NCBI RefSeq assembly: GCF_000374045.1
Contig: NZ_KB893326.1
Span: forward strand, 265,800 to 329,799
DNA length: 64,000 bases
From: Segetibacter koreensis DSM 18137
GTDB lineage: Bacteria > Bacteroidota > Bacteroidia > Chitinophagales > Chitinophagaceae
Direction of reading: 5' to 3'
In this document: positions 35,987 to 44,442 of the stretch, piece by piece
Numbering within the stretch: position 1 is the first letter of the stretch
How the letters are laid out: every line of letters begins with the position of its first letter
Translations under genes and position numbers: made by a program
Notes under the pieces: generated by a model
What the model was told of the DNA's origin: nothing
The model's database searches: none
What the model saw: only the letters and a program-made list of their open reading frames with translations

Positions 35987-37675
35987 ATGCATATCGGGAA
36001 AAAGTTTCTTCTAACCGGATTATTGTTTGTCAATACCATTGTTTTTGGACAATCGGATTCCTTAAAAGGCTGGCATTTGCGCGATGAGCAAACAGACAGT
36101 TTACATGGCATAAGTATAAATAAAACTTACCAGTTTTTAAAAGGCAGGAAAAGTAAACAGGTTATTGTCGCTGTTATAGATAGCGGTGTAGATACTACCC
36201 AGGAAGACTTAACAAGCGTCTTATGGAAAAACCCTAAGGAAATTGCAGGCAACGGTATAGACGAAGATGGTAATGGATATATAGATGACGTGCATGGCTG
36301 GAACTTTTTGGGGGGTAAAGATGGGCGCAATATTAAAACAGAATCCGCAGAGGCTACGAGAATTTACCATCGGTATAAAAGCAAATTTGCTAATAAGCAA
36401 ATTAATGAAACGGAATTGTCTGGCAACGAAAAGGAACAATATGAACTGTGGAAGCAAGCTGCTGGAATTATTAGCGCTAAACCCGAGGATGAGGTTGAAT
36501 TAATGTTTCTTGAAATGGCCTTCAAAGCAGTTAAAAAACATGAAAAAGCATTGAAACAAGCTATGAAGAAAGATACCTTCACAATAGCCGATGTTGAAAA
36601 ATTTTCACCTGAATCTTCTTCAGCTCAAAAGGCAAAACTGTCTTATCTCACCTTCATGAAACTAACCGGTATAGAAAGCGAAGAAACTAATACCAGCACT
36701 TTTTCTCAATTGGAAGAATATATCGACCAAAAGAAAAAAACAATTGCAGCAAAGGACTCGGCTCCAGAAAATCAAAGGGAAGAAATTGTAAAAGACGATT
36801 ATAATAACATTAATGACCGATTTTATGGCAATAATGATATAATGGGTCCTTCACCCATGCATGGTACACACGTAAGCGGCATTATCGCGGCGCAAAGAGG
36901 AAATGGAATAGGTGCAGACGGCGTTGCCGACAATGTAAAAATAATGATGATCAGGGCCGTTCCGGATGGTGATGAATATGATAAGGATATTGCCCTCGCA
37001 ATAAAGTATGCGGTTGATAACGGGGCCAAAGTAATTAATATGAGTTTTGGGAAAGGAATTTCTCCTGAAAAAAAATGGGTGGACAGTGCAGTAAGGTATG
37101 CGGAACTAAAAGATGTTTTAATTGTACACGCGGCAGGAAATGATGCAGAAAATAATGATACTACAGGCAATTTTCCTAACCCCGACCTCAAAGTTTTACA
37201 CCGTAAAGCAACCAATTTTATTACCGTTGGTGCAAGCAGCGACCCAAAGGTTAGCGGTGATTATATTGGAGATTTCAGTAACTACGGCAAAAACAGCGTT
37301 GATATTTTTGCTCCTGGCGTAAAAATTTATTCCACTTTACCTGGTCACAGTTCTTACGGATTTCTGCGCGGAACGAGTATGGCTTCACCTGTTGTAGCGG
37401 GCGTTGCTGCCGTTATCCGTTCTTACTTTCCTAACCTGTCTGCCAGCCAGGTGAAGTATGTAATTGAAAAATCTGCTGTTCAAGATACAGCCATCACAGT
37501 GACCAGGCCGGGTACTAAAGAACGAATGAAAATGACTGAACTTTGTACTTCAGGCGGATGGTTAAACGCTTACAATGCAGTGAAAGTTGCAGCATCTTTA
37601 CAACCTGAAAAAAAGGAAATCAGAAAACAAGTGCTGCCTAAATCAACATTTAAAAATATTCCGGTAAAACAATAA
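35987..37675 (+). CDS. S8 family serine peptidase (subtilase) with long helical insertion
   Basis: The 562-residue protein has a signal peptide (about 1-21, IVFGQ). The catalytic triad is D65 (VIDSGVDT), H292 (MHGTHVSGI) and S464 (RGTSMASPVVAG), with the oxyanion Asn in HAAGND. A Lys/Glu-rich insertion of about 160 residues (115-275) lies between Asp and His, where typical subtilases have about 40 residues. The protease should act in the periplasm or outside the cell. The stop (37673-37675) is one base before the DinB start, so the two are likely co-transcribed. Confidence 0.93.
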   Translation: MHIGKKFLLTGLLFVNTIVFGQSDSLKGWHLRDEQTDSLHGISINKTYQFLKGRKSKQVIVAVIDSGVDTTQEDLTSVLWKNPKEIAGNGIDEDGNGYIDDVHGWNFLGGKDGRNIKTESAEATRIYHRYKSKFANKQINETELSGNEKEQYELWKQAAGIISAKPEDEVELMFLEMAFKAVKKHEKALKQAMKKDTFTIADVEKFSPESSSAQKAKLSYLTFMKLTGIESEETNTSTFSQLEEYIDQKKKTIAAKDSAPENQREEIVKDDYNNINDRFYGNNDIMGPSPMHGTHVSGIIAAQRGNGIGADGVADNVKIMMIRAVPDGDEYDKDIALAIKYAVDNGAKVINMSFGKGISPEKKWVDSAVRYAELKDVLIVHAAGNDAENNDTTGNFPNPDLKVLHRKATNFITVGASSDPKVSGDYIGDFSNYGKNSVDIFAPGVKIYSTLPGHSSYGFLRGTSMASPVVAGVAAVIRSYFPNLSASQVKYVIEKSAVQDTAITVTRPGTKERMKMTELCTSGGWLNAYNAVKVAASLQPEKKEIRKQVLPKSTFKNIPVKQ

Positions 37676-37676
37676 T

Positions 37677-38186
37677 ATGCCTAATCTTACTCCTGGCACT
37701 TACCCTGCTTTTATTACAGGCTACTTAGGTTTTGTAAACGCTGACACAGTGCAGGAAGCAGTTGAAAAATATTCTGCTGGTATAGCCGATTTCTTTAAAA
37801 GTATTCCGGATAATAAAGTTAGTTATCGATATGCAGAAGGTAAATGGAATATAAAAGAAATGCTGCAGCATATTATAGATGCTGAAAGAATATTTGCTTA
37901 TCGGGCTCTAAGAATTGCCAGGCACGATAAAACTCCATTGGCTGGTTTTGATGAAAACAGTTATGCTGAATATGCTAACGCCGATGCAAGAACCTGGGAA
38001 GATTTATTACAGGAATTTGAGGCCGTACGAAATTCAACTGACCTTTTATTACAAAGTTTTACAGAAGATCAGCTCCGACAAACCGGTACTACTAATGGGG
38101 AACCCAATTCAGTTGAAGCACTTTCATTTTTGGTATTTGGCCATATTCTCCATCATATAAATATTCTGAAGGAAAGATATCTGTAA
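37677..38186 (+). CDS. DinB family protein (metal-dependent transferase-like fold)
   Basis: The 169-residue protein is a four-helix bundle of the DinB/YfiT superfamily. The likely metal His residues are in KEMLQHIIDAERIFAYRA and GHILHHINILKERYL, spaced as in the family triad. Members include bacillithiol transferases and DNA-damage-induced proteins of unknown activity. It has no signal peptide, whereas the protease one base upstream is exported, so the two products act in different compartments despite probable co-transcription. A terminator hairpin begins inside the last codons. Confidence 0.9.
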   Translation: MPNLTPGTYPAFITGYLGFVNADTVQEAVEKYSAGIADFFKSIPDNKVSYRYAEGKWNIKEMLQHIIDAERIFAYRALRIARHDKTPLAGFDENSYAEYANADARTWEDLLQEFEAVRNSTDLLLQSFTEDQLRQTGTTNGEPNSVEALSFLVFGHILHHINILKERYL

Positions 38187-38213
38187 ATCTTATCAGATCT
38201 GATATCTTTCCTT
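38169..38213 (+). terminator. Terminator hairpin overlapping the DinB stop codon
   Basis: AAGGAAAGATATC (38169-38181) pairs perfectly with GATATCTTTCCTT (38201-38213), and T-rich TTATCT follows. The left arm lies in the last codons, the stop codon falls in the loop, and the loop holds most of the 14-bp palindrome TATCAGATCTGATA (38191-38204). Confidence 0.7.
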
Positions 38214-38361
38214 TATCTATAACTATGTTTTGTTATTGTGAAAAAAACATAGTTCTTACAATTACATTTTCCTAATATTACCCCTTTTGCAAAAAATATA
38301 AGTAATTAGTAAAAAATATATTAGCTGCTTTACGAATATTTGCAGTTTAAATAAAACAATA

Positions 38362-38898
38362 ATGATTTTATCTGACGAACGGATTTTGGAAGAGATGAAA
38401 AAAGGCACCATTAAAATTGCACCTTACGAAAGAGAGAGTCTTGGCAGCAACAGCTACGATGTGCATCTTGGTAAATGGCTGGCGACGTACGTTGATGAGA
38501 TTTTAGATGCAAAAAAGCATAATACAATAAGATATTTTGAAATACCTGAGGAAGGATTTGTATTGCTTCCCAACCATTTTTACCTGGGGGCTACAGATGA
38601 ATATACTGAAACCCATGCTCATGTTCCTTTTTTAGAAGGCAAGTCTTCAACAGGCCGTCTGGGCATCGACATTCATGCAACTGCGGGTAAAGGAGATGTA
38701 GGTTTTTGCGGCAACTGGACGCTTGAAATATCGTGCAAGCAACCCGTTCGCATTTACAAGGGAATGCCTATCGGACAACTAATTTACTTTCCGGTAGATG
38801 GAGACGTACAGGTAAAATATAACAGCAAAGCAAATGCTAAATACAGCGGGCAGCCCAACAAGCCAATTGAAAGCATGATGTGGAAAAATAAGTTTTAA
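38362..38898 (+). CDS. dcd: dCTP deaminase
   Basis: The 178-residue protein is a trimeric dUTPase-fold enzyme that deaminates dCTP to dUTP. LGSNSYDVHLGKWL (about 27-40) and KSSTGRLGIDIHATAGKGD are family motifs, and GFCGNWTLEISC contains the catalytic Glu. The length is close to that of E. coli Dcd (193 residues). It stands alone, upstream of the convergent DUF3810 gene. The deaminase-only form (Dcd) rather than the bifunctional one is likely but not certain. Confidence 0.92.
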   Translation: MILSDERILEEMKKGTIKIAPYERESLGSNSYDVHLGKWLATYVDEILDAKKHNTIRYFEIPEEGFVLLPNHFYLGATDEYTETHAHVPFLEGKSSTGRLGIDIHATAGKGDVGFCGNWTLEISCKQPVRIYKGMPIGQLIYFPVDGDVQVKYNSKANAKYSGQPNKPIESMMWKNKF

Positions 38899-38933
38899 TT
38901 GACAATATCTGCATGGTTTTAAAAATGCGGTTA

Positions 38934-40031
38934 TTATATTTTCCCGTATTTTTTTGAATAAGCGATCAGCCATCCTGTTACCTCATTATAACTTTTTACG
39001 CCCTTACTTTGTTGGTTTGCCTTTAAGTAATGGTCGTAGAAAACTTTTATGATAGGTTCTATTATATTGTCGCTTTTTTGCCAATATTCCCTCAACTCTT
39101 TTATATCGCTTTTAACTAAAGGGCTTAGTTTGTTGTAGTTCTCTTTAGCAGCGACTGAATCTTTTTGATAAAGTTCACCATTGGCATAATTGAATAAATC
39201 AAAATACGTAGAATAGTGAAATAACGTATCTGTTGATTGCGTCGCGGCAAGGTATCCTACAAAATTTGCTTCACTCTCGCTCGCATATCCTAGCTGGTGG
39301 GCAATCTCGTGGCATGTAACGTAAGGAATTAGAAAGTTGGGCATAGTTAAGTTTAACTGTGCTTCTCCCGTAAAAGGGTTATAATATCCAAGAAACCCAA
39401 GGTAGTTTCCCATTCTCCCAAATAAAGAACGTTTCACTGATCTTGTATCGTAGGCTAAAAAGGAAAAACCGGCAGAGGTAGATTGGCGGTAAGCCGTTTG
39501 AGCCTCAGAGAAAATTTTGGGATAAGGTTTATATTTAATTCTCCCATTACCTAACATCACCCGGCACTCATTTACTTTTTTTAATAAATTTTCTGTAAGC
39601 ACTTTTAAATCCTCAACATTATGCTTCTTGCTATTTAATTGTAACTGGTAAGCTATTCCCGGGCGATTATAGTTTAGTCCCCATGAAAGATTGAAATAGA
39701 TATAAATTATGCAAAAGAAAAAAAAAGCTTTTTGAATCGTTTTTCTTACATCTTCTCTTTCAATCTGCTTATGTATCAGTTTTTTAAATAGCTTAACAAC
39801 ATTTAACAATAGCAAAACTCCTGCTGTTAAATATAAAATATCACCTACACTAATAGGTATCCACCCAAATGTAGTACGGTATAGCCACGAAATATTCGGG
39901 TAAACACCCCTGCTATAGTTTTTTTCGATCCAGTGAGGATAAAAAGTAGCAACCTTTATAAATACAATGATAATCAGGAGGCAAAATGCCGCGCTGATTG
40001 TCACTATTTTAAAATTATTACCTTTTTTCAT
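38934..40031 (-). CDS. DUF3810 family membrane protein with zinc-peptidase-like motif
   Basis: The 365-residue protein has three predicted N-terminal membrane helices (about 12-30, 57-78, 95-113) and a soluble C-terminal domain. Family signatures are SWGLNYNRPG, YLGFLGYYNPFTGEAQLN and LIPYVTCHEIAHQLGYASE, which contains a HExxH motif (HEIAH). The motif suggests a membrane-anchored zinc peptidase, but catalysis has not been shown for the family as far as I know. It is divergent from DUF177-rpmF with 172-190 bases between them. Confidence 0.88.
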   Translation of the reverse strand: MKKGNNFKIVTISAAFCLLIIIVFIKVATFYPHWIEKNYSRGVYPNISWLYRTTFGWIPISVGDILYLTAGVLLLLNVVKLFKKLIHKQIEREDVRKTIQKAFFFFCIIYIYFNLSWGLNYNRPGIAYQLQLNSKKHNVEDLKVLTENLLKKVNECRVMLGNGRIKYKPYPKIFSEAQTAYRQSTSAGFSFLAYDTRSVKRSLFGRMGNYLGFLGYYNPFTGEAQLNLTMPNFLIPYVTCHEIAHQLGYASESEANFVGYLAATQSTDTLFHYSTYFDLFNYANGELYQKDSVAAKENYNKLSPLVKSDIKELREYWQKSDNIIEPIIKVFYDHYLKANQQSKGVKSYNEVTGWLIAYSKKYGKI

Positions 40032-40194
40032 ACTTGAATAACGAAGTTAAGGGTAGCAGTTAAATTTGAAATTGTAAATTTGTGCTATTTCAGTTATAGT
40101 AAAGACGAGTAAAAAATCAGCGGGTTTAAAAGGAGTTGCACGAGTGCCGAATGAATTATTCTAACATTCTGCTAATTATTCAAAGGAAAATTGC

Positions 40195-40202
40195 TACCTT
40201 TG
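40195..40202 (+). promoter_or_regulatory. Bacteroidota -7 element before DUF177-rpmF
   Basis: TACCTTTG matches TAnnTTTG exactly. It ends one base before an ATG at 40204. Transcription should start about 5-7 bases after the element, so that ATG would be at or before the RNA start, and translation more likely begins at 40216 or 40222. No clear -33 TTTG is visible. Confidence 0.65.
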
Positions 40203-40221
40203 CATGCCCAAAAAAATGACT

Positions 40222-40767
40222 ATGAGCCACCGGAGAGAATATGAGATTGCTTTTGTCGGATTGAAGCCCGGGGAGCATTTTTTTACCTACGAGATAACGG
40301 ACAAATTTTTTGAACCCTTTCAAGAACAGGATTTTAAAAATTGCCAGGCAACGGTAAAGCTAAAGTTAGATAAGAAAACGGGCTTTATGCTGCTTAAGTT
40401 CGATGTCGATGGGCATGTAGAATTGATTTGTGACAGATGCGGGAACAATTTGAAGTTACAATTGTGGGATGAATTTAATATCGTTGTAAAAATGGTAGAT
40501 GATCCTGATGTAATGAATGAAAGGGAAGAAGACCCGGACATTTATTATATAAGCAAAGGAGAAAGCCATTTACATGTAGCAGATTGGATTTATGAATTTA
40601 TCAACCTAAGCATCCCGATGCAGAGAATGTGCAAAGAAGATGAAATGGGTGGCCCACAATGCAACATAGAGGTGCTTGATAAACTTAAAAAGATGGAAGA
40701 TGATGCGCAATCAGCAGAAACAAAATCCATCTGGAAAGGACTTGACCAATTTAAAGATTTACAATAA
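40222..40767 (+). CDS. DUF177 (YceD-like) protein, rpmF partner
   Basis: Starting at MSHRREYEIAFVGLKPG (ATG 40222) the product is 181 residues; ATGs at 40204 and 40216 are possible but sit on or next to a -7 promoter element. DUF177 signatures are FVGLKPGEHFFTYEI and VDGHVELICDRCGNNL. CDRC and the later MCKEDEMGGPQC give four cysteines that may bind zinc. The DUF177 gene precedes rpmF in most bacteria and is linked to rRNA (23S) processing in plants and E. coli. It is 28 bases before rpmF here. Confidence 0.9.
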   Translation: MSHRREYEIAFVGLKPGEHFFTYEITDKFFEPFQEQDFKNCQATVKLKLDKKTGFMLLKFDVDGHVELICDRCGNNLKLQLWDEFNIVVKMVDDPDVMNEREEDPDIYYISKGESHLHVADWIYEFINLSIPMQRMCKEDEMGGPQCNIEVLDKLKKMEDDAQSAETKSIWKGLDQFKDLQ

Positions 40768-40795
40768 ATTTTTTTGATATTTTAAAAAGTAAGAT

Positions 40796-40990
40796 ATGCC
40801 TAATCCTAAAAGGAGACATTCCCAACAACGCAGCGCTAAAAGAAGAACACATTATAAAGCTGAATCAGTTACTTTAAGCAGAGACACTACAACAGGTGAA
40901 TTGCATGTGCGTCACCGTGCCCACGTAAGCGAAGGTAAATTGTATTATAAGGGTAGAGTGGTTTCTGAAAAAGCACCTTTAAAAGCCTGA
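40796..40990 (+). CDS. rpmF: 50S ribosomal protein L32
   Basis: The 64-residue basic protein begins MPNPKRRHSQQRSAKRRTH, the classic L32 start. GELHVRHRAHVSEGKLYYKG replaces the zinc-ribbon CxxC seen in some L32 forms, so this is the cysteine-free type, as is usual in Bacteroidota. It follows DUF177 by 28 bases, and a strong terminator comes 20 bases after its stop, which defines a two-gene operon. Confidence 0.97.
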   Translation: MPNPKRRHSQQRSAKRRTHYKAESVTLSRDTTTGELHVRHRAHVSEGKLYYKGRVVSEKAPLKA

Positions 40991-41009
40991 TAAAAAGAAC
41001 CAAGAACAG

Positions 41010-41047
41010 AATTATCCATACCTCAAAAAGGATGGATAATTTTTTAT
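41010..41047 (+). terminator. Rho-independent terminator of DUF177-rpmF
   Basis: AATTATCCAT-N12-ATGGATAATT is a perfect 10-bp stem followed by TTTTTATTT. It lies 20 bases after the rpmF stop on the same strand. Confidence 0.85.
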
Positions 41048-41259
41048 TTGTGTAAAGCGGTTTCCGCTAGCGGATTTTCGTTGATTTTATCGAGCAGAAG
41101 ATGGAAATTCTAACACTAATTGTTTAGCTCTTGAGCTGTATACTTTTAACGCCACTAGTTTTCCCGGGCAAACTTTATGTCTTTCGGTGGGTCGTTTCTA
41201 TGAAACGCATTGTTTTATCTCCAATCCTTATAGTTGTGTAAATTGCAATAAATTTTTTT

Positions 41260-42210
41260 ATGGATTTTGGAAAAGTGTCTCCGGAAGAATTGAAAACAAT
41301 TAATTTATGCTTACCAGATGATCCTAAAGAAAACTCCGCCGTTTTAAAAGGCAGGAGAGTAGATACGCCCAAAGTGTATGTTGGTTGTGCAAAATGGGGC
41401 CGAACAGAATGGATTGGAAAAATCTACCCGGAGGGAACGAAAGAGGCAAAATTTCTTGATCATTATGTAGAGCATTACAATAGCATTGAGCTTAATGCAA
41501 CTCATTATAAAATTTATCCGCCCTCTTCCATTCAAAAATGGGCAGAAAAGGCTGAAGGAAAAGATTTTGTTTTTTGCCCCAAAGTGCCTCAAACTATCAG
41601 TCACTATAGTTCTTTTGTAAACATAGAAGATAAAACCAACTCTTTTCTTGACGGAATTTTAGCCTTTGGAAAACATTTGGGTCCTGTTTTTTTGCAGGTA
41701 AGTGATAAATTTAGTCCTAAACGAAAAGAAAGCCTTTTCAATTATTTGGAAAGGCTTCCACGCGATTTGCAGTTTTTTGTAGAAGTAAGAAATCCCGACT
41801 GGTTTACAAAAGAAGAGAGTGAAAAGCTGGTAAACACTTTGAGAAAATTAAATGTCGGGTACGTAATTACAGATACTGCCGGCAGACGCGATTGTGTTCA
41901 CATGCATTTAACCATTCCAAAAGCTTTTGTAAGATTTGTTGGTAATAGTCTTGACCCTACCGACTATGCAAGAATAGACGCCTGGGTGCAACAGGCGAAG
42001 ATTTGGCTAGATAATGGACTCGAAGAGTTATACTTTTTTATGCATATGCACGATGAGACCTATTCTCCTGAACTTTCTTCTTATCTGATTCAGAATCTTA
42101 ATACTGTTTGTGGATTGTCATTAAAGGAACCTTTGTTTATATCTGACTTAAAAGAAGAAACAAAGAAAAAAACAATCAAATCACAAAAAGGTTTGTTTCC
42201 CGATTCTTAA
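41260..42210 (+). CDS. DUF72 family protein
   Basis: The 316-residue protein has the DUF72 TIM-barrel-like fold. VYVGCAKWGRTEWIGKIYP (about 39-57), YNSIELNATHYKIYP, FVFCPKVPQTISHY and FFVEVRNPDWF are family signatures. The fold is related to AP endonuclease/xylose isomerase barrels, but the reaction is not known. A polar extension of about 35 residues precedes the domain. It is a soluble cytoplasmic protein. The neighbouring genes give no clear hint. Confidence 0.9.
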   Translation: MDFGKVSPEELKTINLCLPDDPKENSAVLKGRRVDTPKVYVGCAKWGRTEWIGKIYPEGTKEAKFLDHYVEHYNSIELNATHYKIYPPSSIQKWAEKAEGKDFVFCPKVPQTISHYSSFVNIEDKTNSFLDGILAFGKHLGPVFLQVSDKFSPKRKESLFNYLERLPRDLQFFVEVRNPDWFTKEESEKLVNTLRKLNVGYVITDTAGRRDCVHMHLTIPKAFVRFVGNSLDPTDYARIDAWVQQAKIWLDNGLEELYFFMHMHDETYSPELSSYLIQNLNTVCGLSLKEPLFISDLKEETKKKTIKSQKGLFPDS

Positions 42211-42276
42211 AAACCCTACATCACAGATTTCCAGCACGGGTCATATTTTCCTGTTTTTCCGATAGCTACATTTTGT

Positions 42277-42987
42277 TTAATTATAAATTTCCTTAATTTC
42301 CATAATGCTTAACCTCGTTTTGCATTCTTCAAGGTTGTCATTAGTAGATTCCGAATTTAGAATTAACTGCTCCATAAGCATTAACAGTTTTAACAGTCTT
42401 TGCTCTAATATTGAAGAAATATCTAAAGAACTCTTGTTATTTAATTCGTGTTGAAACAGGATATTAAATTTATCATAATATTTTCGGATCTCGTTTAAAT
42501 ACTGTTCCATTTCAGCTTGCATATCTGTTATATCTTCACTACAAAATGATGTGTTTTCTTCTTTTACTTCATTAGAAAATAGCAACTTTAGCTTATTCAA
42601 TACATCTTGCTGCACTTTTACCTGAAAATTATTGATGAATAGCGAAAAGGGCTTTAATAAATACAGGATTTCGTTGAAATAACCAGCCGTAAACGGCTCA
42701 TCAGAAACATGGGAAGAAAATTGTTTTACTAGTTTAGCCACAAAGCCTGACAGCCGTCTGCTGCACGGATTATCAATATTCTCCAGTTTCATAATTACCC
42801 TATCGGTAGCTTCTGAATGGCTTAAATTTTCTACCAGCCACTTTTCAAAAAGTATTATTTCGTTTCCATCGCCTTTAAACTTTCTGATATGAAAATTTTT
42901 ATACTGGTATTCCTGTGCACATAAGCACAGTGTATATTGCTTACGAAATTGTTTAATAAAGTTGGTGTGTAAATTTGCGTTTTGCAT
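42277..42987 (-). CDS. Unknown helical protein
   Basis: The ATG ending at 42987 gives MQNANLHTNFIKQFRKQY (236 residues); upstream in-frame ATGs add a hydrophobic stretch that overlaps the intergenic region. The sequence is alpha-helical and rich in Lys, Glu, Asn and Leu, with a probable coiled coil near 165-215 (EMEQYLNEIRKYYDKF, ILEQRLLKLLMLMEQLI). It contains four to six scattered cysteines but no metal motif. I recognise no family and no close neighbour to guide a function. It is convergent with the DUF72 gene. Confidence 0.65.
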   Translation of the reverse strand: MQNANLHTNFIKQFRKQYTLCLCAQEYQYKNFHIRKFKGDGNEIILFEKWLVENLSHSEATDRVIMKLENIDNPCSRRLSGFVAKLVKQFSSHVSDEPFTAGYFNEILYLLKPFSLFINNFQVKVQQDVLNKLKLLFSNEVKEENTSFCSEDITDMQAEMEQYLNEIRKYYDKFNILFQHELNNKSSLDISSILEQRLLKLLMLMEQLILNSESTNDNLEECKTRLSIMEIKEIYN

Positions 42988-43639
42988 AATTAAAAGGTTT
43001 ATTAAAAGTAGCAAAGGCTTCATGCACATAACGAATAAGATCAATAAAAGCTACAATTACTGTGCATATCAACTTACATCGGGTTGTAACTCGTGCCGGC
43101 CTTTTTACTTTATAGGTTTTTGCTTTTTATTTAATTTTAAAAATAAGAGTAATAATTAAGTTTTATTAATCCCATCCCTGCTACCAGTTAACAAACTTTA
43201 TCATCATAAGCAAAACTTTTTCACTGCCTAGTATTGATTTCCATTTTCCCAAAAAGTTTCTTTATTTTAAAAAATTAAGACCTTTTTTCTCGGGTCTGGA
43301 CTCTATCCACAAACAAAATTGTTCAAATTCTCTAATAGTTATTATGATTGTAATCAATATATAAGGTGATTAAGAGCTATGTTATTAATGTTACATGTTG
43401 GCGAAAAATATCAATTCCTGTTTCTTTATTAGTAGGCAGTCTTTTGTAAAAACAAGCAATTATGGTAACTGTAAAAGGTATTTAGAAGGAGAAATATGGA
43501 TATTGGCATTGGAAGAAAACGTGCCTGGAATCACAATTTAAGTTGTATATTGTTAACGTTATATGACTTTTTTTTAAGTTACACTTAGTTTTTCTACCTT
43601 TGTGCTTTAATTCGCTTACCTTAAAAATCTTATTGAGGC
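42988..43639. other. Intergenic region with promoter near right end
   Basis: These 652 bases lie between divergent genes. They are AT-rich, with one -7 element (listed separately) and a weak hairpin (AGACC-N10-GGTCT near 43278-43297). No gene is apparent. Confidence 0.45.
43595..43602 (+). promoter_or_regulatory. Bacteroidota -7 element before the DUF3052/YdeI gene
   Basis: TACCTTTG matches TAnnTTTG exactly and lies 37 bases upstream of the ATG at 43640, a normal leader length. A T-rich stretch stands at the -33 position, without a clear TTTG. Confidence 0.6.
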
Positions 43640-44299
43640 ATGTTGCAACACAATTTGTTAGAAAAATTACAGATTACAAATCAAAAAAACTTTCTTATTC
43701 AGGGTCTTCCTTCCTCAATTGAAAAGCAATTTATAAAATTATCTTATTCAAAAAATGTTACTCCGCTTTTAAGAATTAGAAAAATCGATTTTGCACTTGT
43801 TTTTGCTATTAATTGCAATCAATTAAATTGTATTTTAAAAGATGTTATTCCAAGTTTGAGCAAAGAAGGAAAACTTTGGGTAGCGTATCCTAAAACTGCA
43901 AGTAAGATAGCAAGTGATCTTAATCGCGATTGCAATTGGGAAGTTTTGGTTCAGAATAATTTTGAAAGTATTTGTGAGGTTACGTTAGATCATGTATGGA
44001 CTGCTTTAGAGTTTAAAAAGACAGAGGCGAAAGAAGGGGAAACAACACAGGAAGTGCAAAAAATCGAAGTTGCAAAATTCGATTTTGATAAAAACCTTGT
44101 TGTACCGTCGGCAGAATTAGAAAAAATATTTACCTCTCACAAAAAAGCGAGGGAAGTTTTTCAAAATCTGTCACAGGTTAATCAAAAAGAATATGTAGAA
44201 TGGATTGAGGGGGCAAAAAGAAAAGATACCAAAAACAGGCGTTTAGAAGCTACGGTTGAAAAGCTATTGGCCGGTAAAAAAAGCCCTTTGGAAAAGTAA
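43640..44299 (+). CDS. DUF3052-like plus YdeI/OmdA-type protein
   Basis: The 219-residue protein has an N-terminal part (about 1-125) resembling DUF3052 (LSKEGKLWVAYPKTASKIAS, VTLDHVWTALEFKK). The C-terminal YdeI/OmpD-associated domain (about 150-219) has VVPSAELEKIFTSHKKARE and NQKEYVEWIEGAKRKDTK, then RRLEATVEKLLAGKK. The YdeI domain is common in Bacteroidota, with unclear function. A -7 element precedes the gene and a terminator follows, so it is a single-gene unit. Confidence 0.82.
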   Translation: MLQHNLLEKLQITNQKNFLIQGLPSSIEKQFIKLSYSKNVTPLLRIRKIDFALVFAINCNQLNCILKDVIPSLSKEGKLWVAYPKTASKIASDLNRDCNWEVLVQNNFESICEVTLDHVWTALEFKKTEAKEGETTQEVQKIEVAKFDFDKNLVVPSAELEKIFTSHKKAREVFQNLSQVNQKEYVEWIEGAKRKDTKNRRLEATVEKLLAGKKSPLEK

Positions 44300-44318
44300 G
44301 AGTTTATTTAATACTAGG

Positions 44319-44350
44319 AAAGTGCATTCAAATTGGATGCACTTTTTTTA
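44319..44350 (+). terminator. Rho-independent terminator after the YdeI-type gene
   Basis: AAGTGCATTC-AAATT-GGATGCACTT forms a stem (one G-T pair) followed by seven or more T. It lies 20 bases after the stop. The minus-strand primase gene ends 93 bases further on, so it may also act for that gene. Confidence 0.8.
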
Positions 44351-44442
44351 TTTAAGGCACTTTTAAGTCCATCTTATGTTTCCTTGGGTGGTGTAATTAC
44401 TTTCAGAAAAAGGTATTTTTTCTTCAACTTTTTCAGAAGTTC

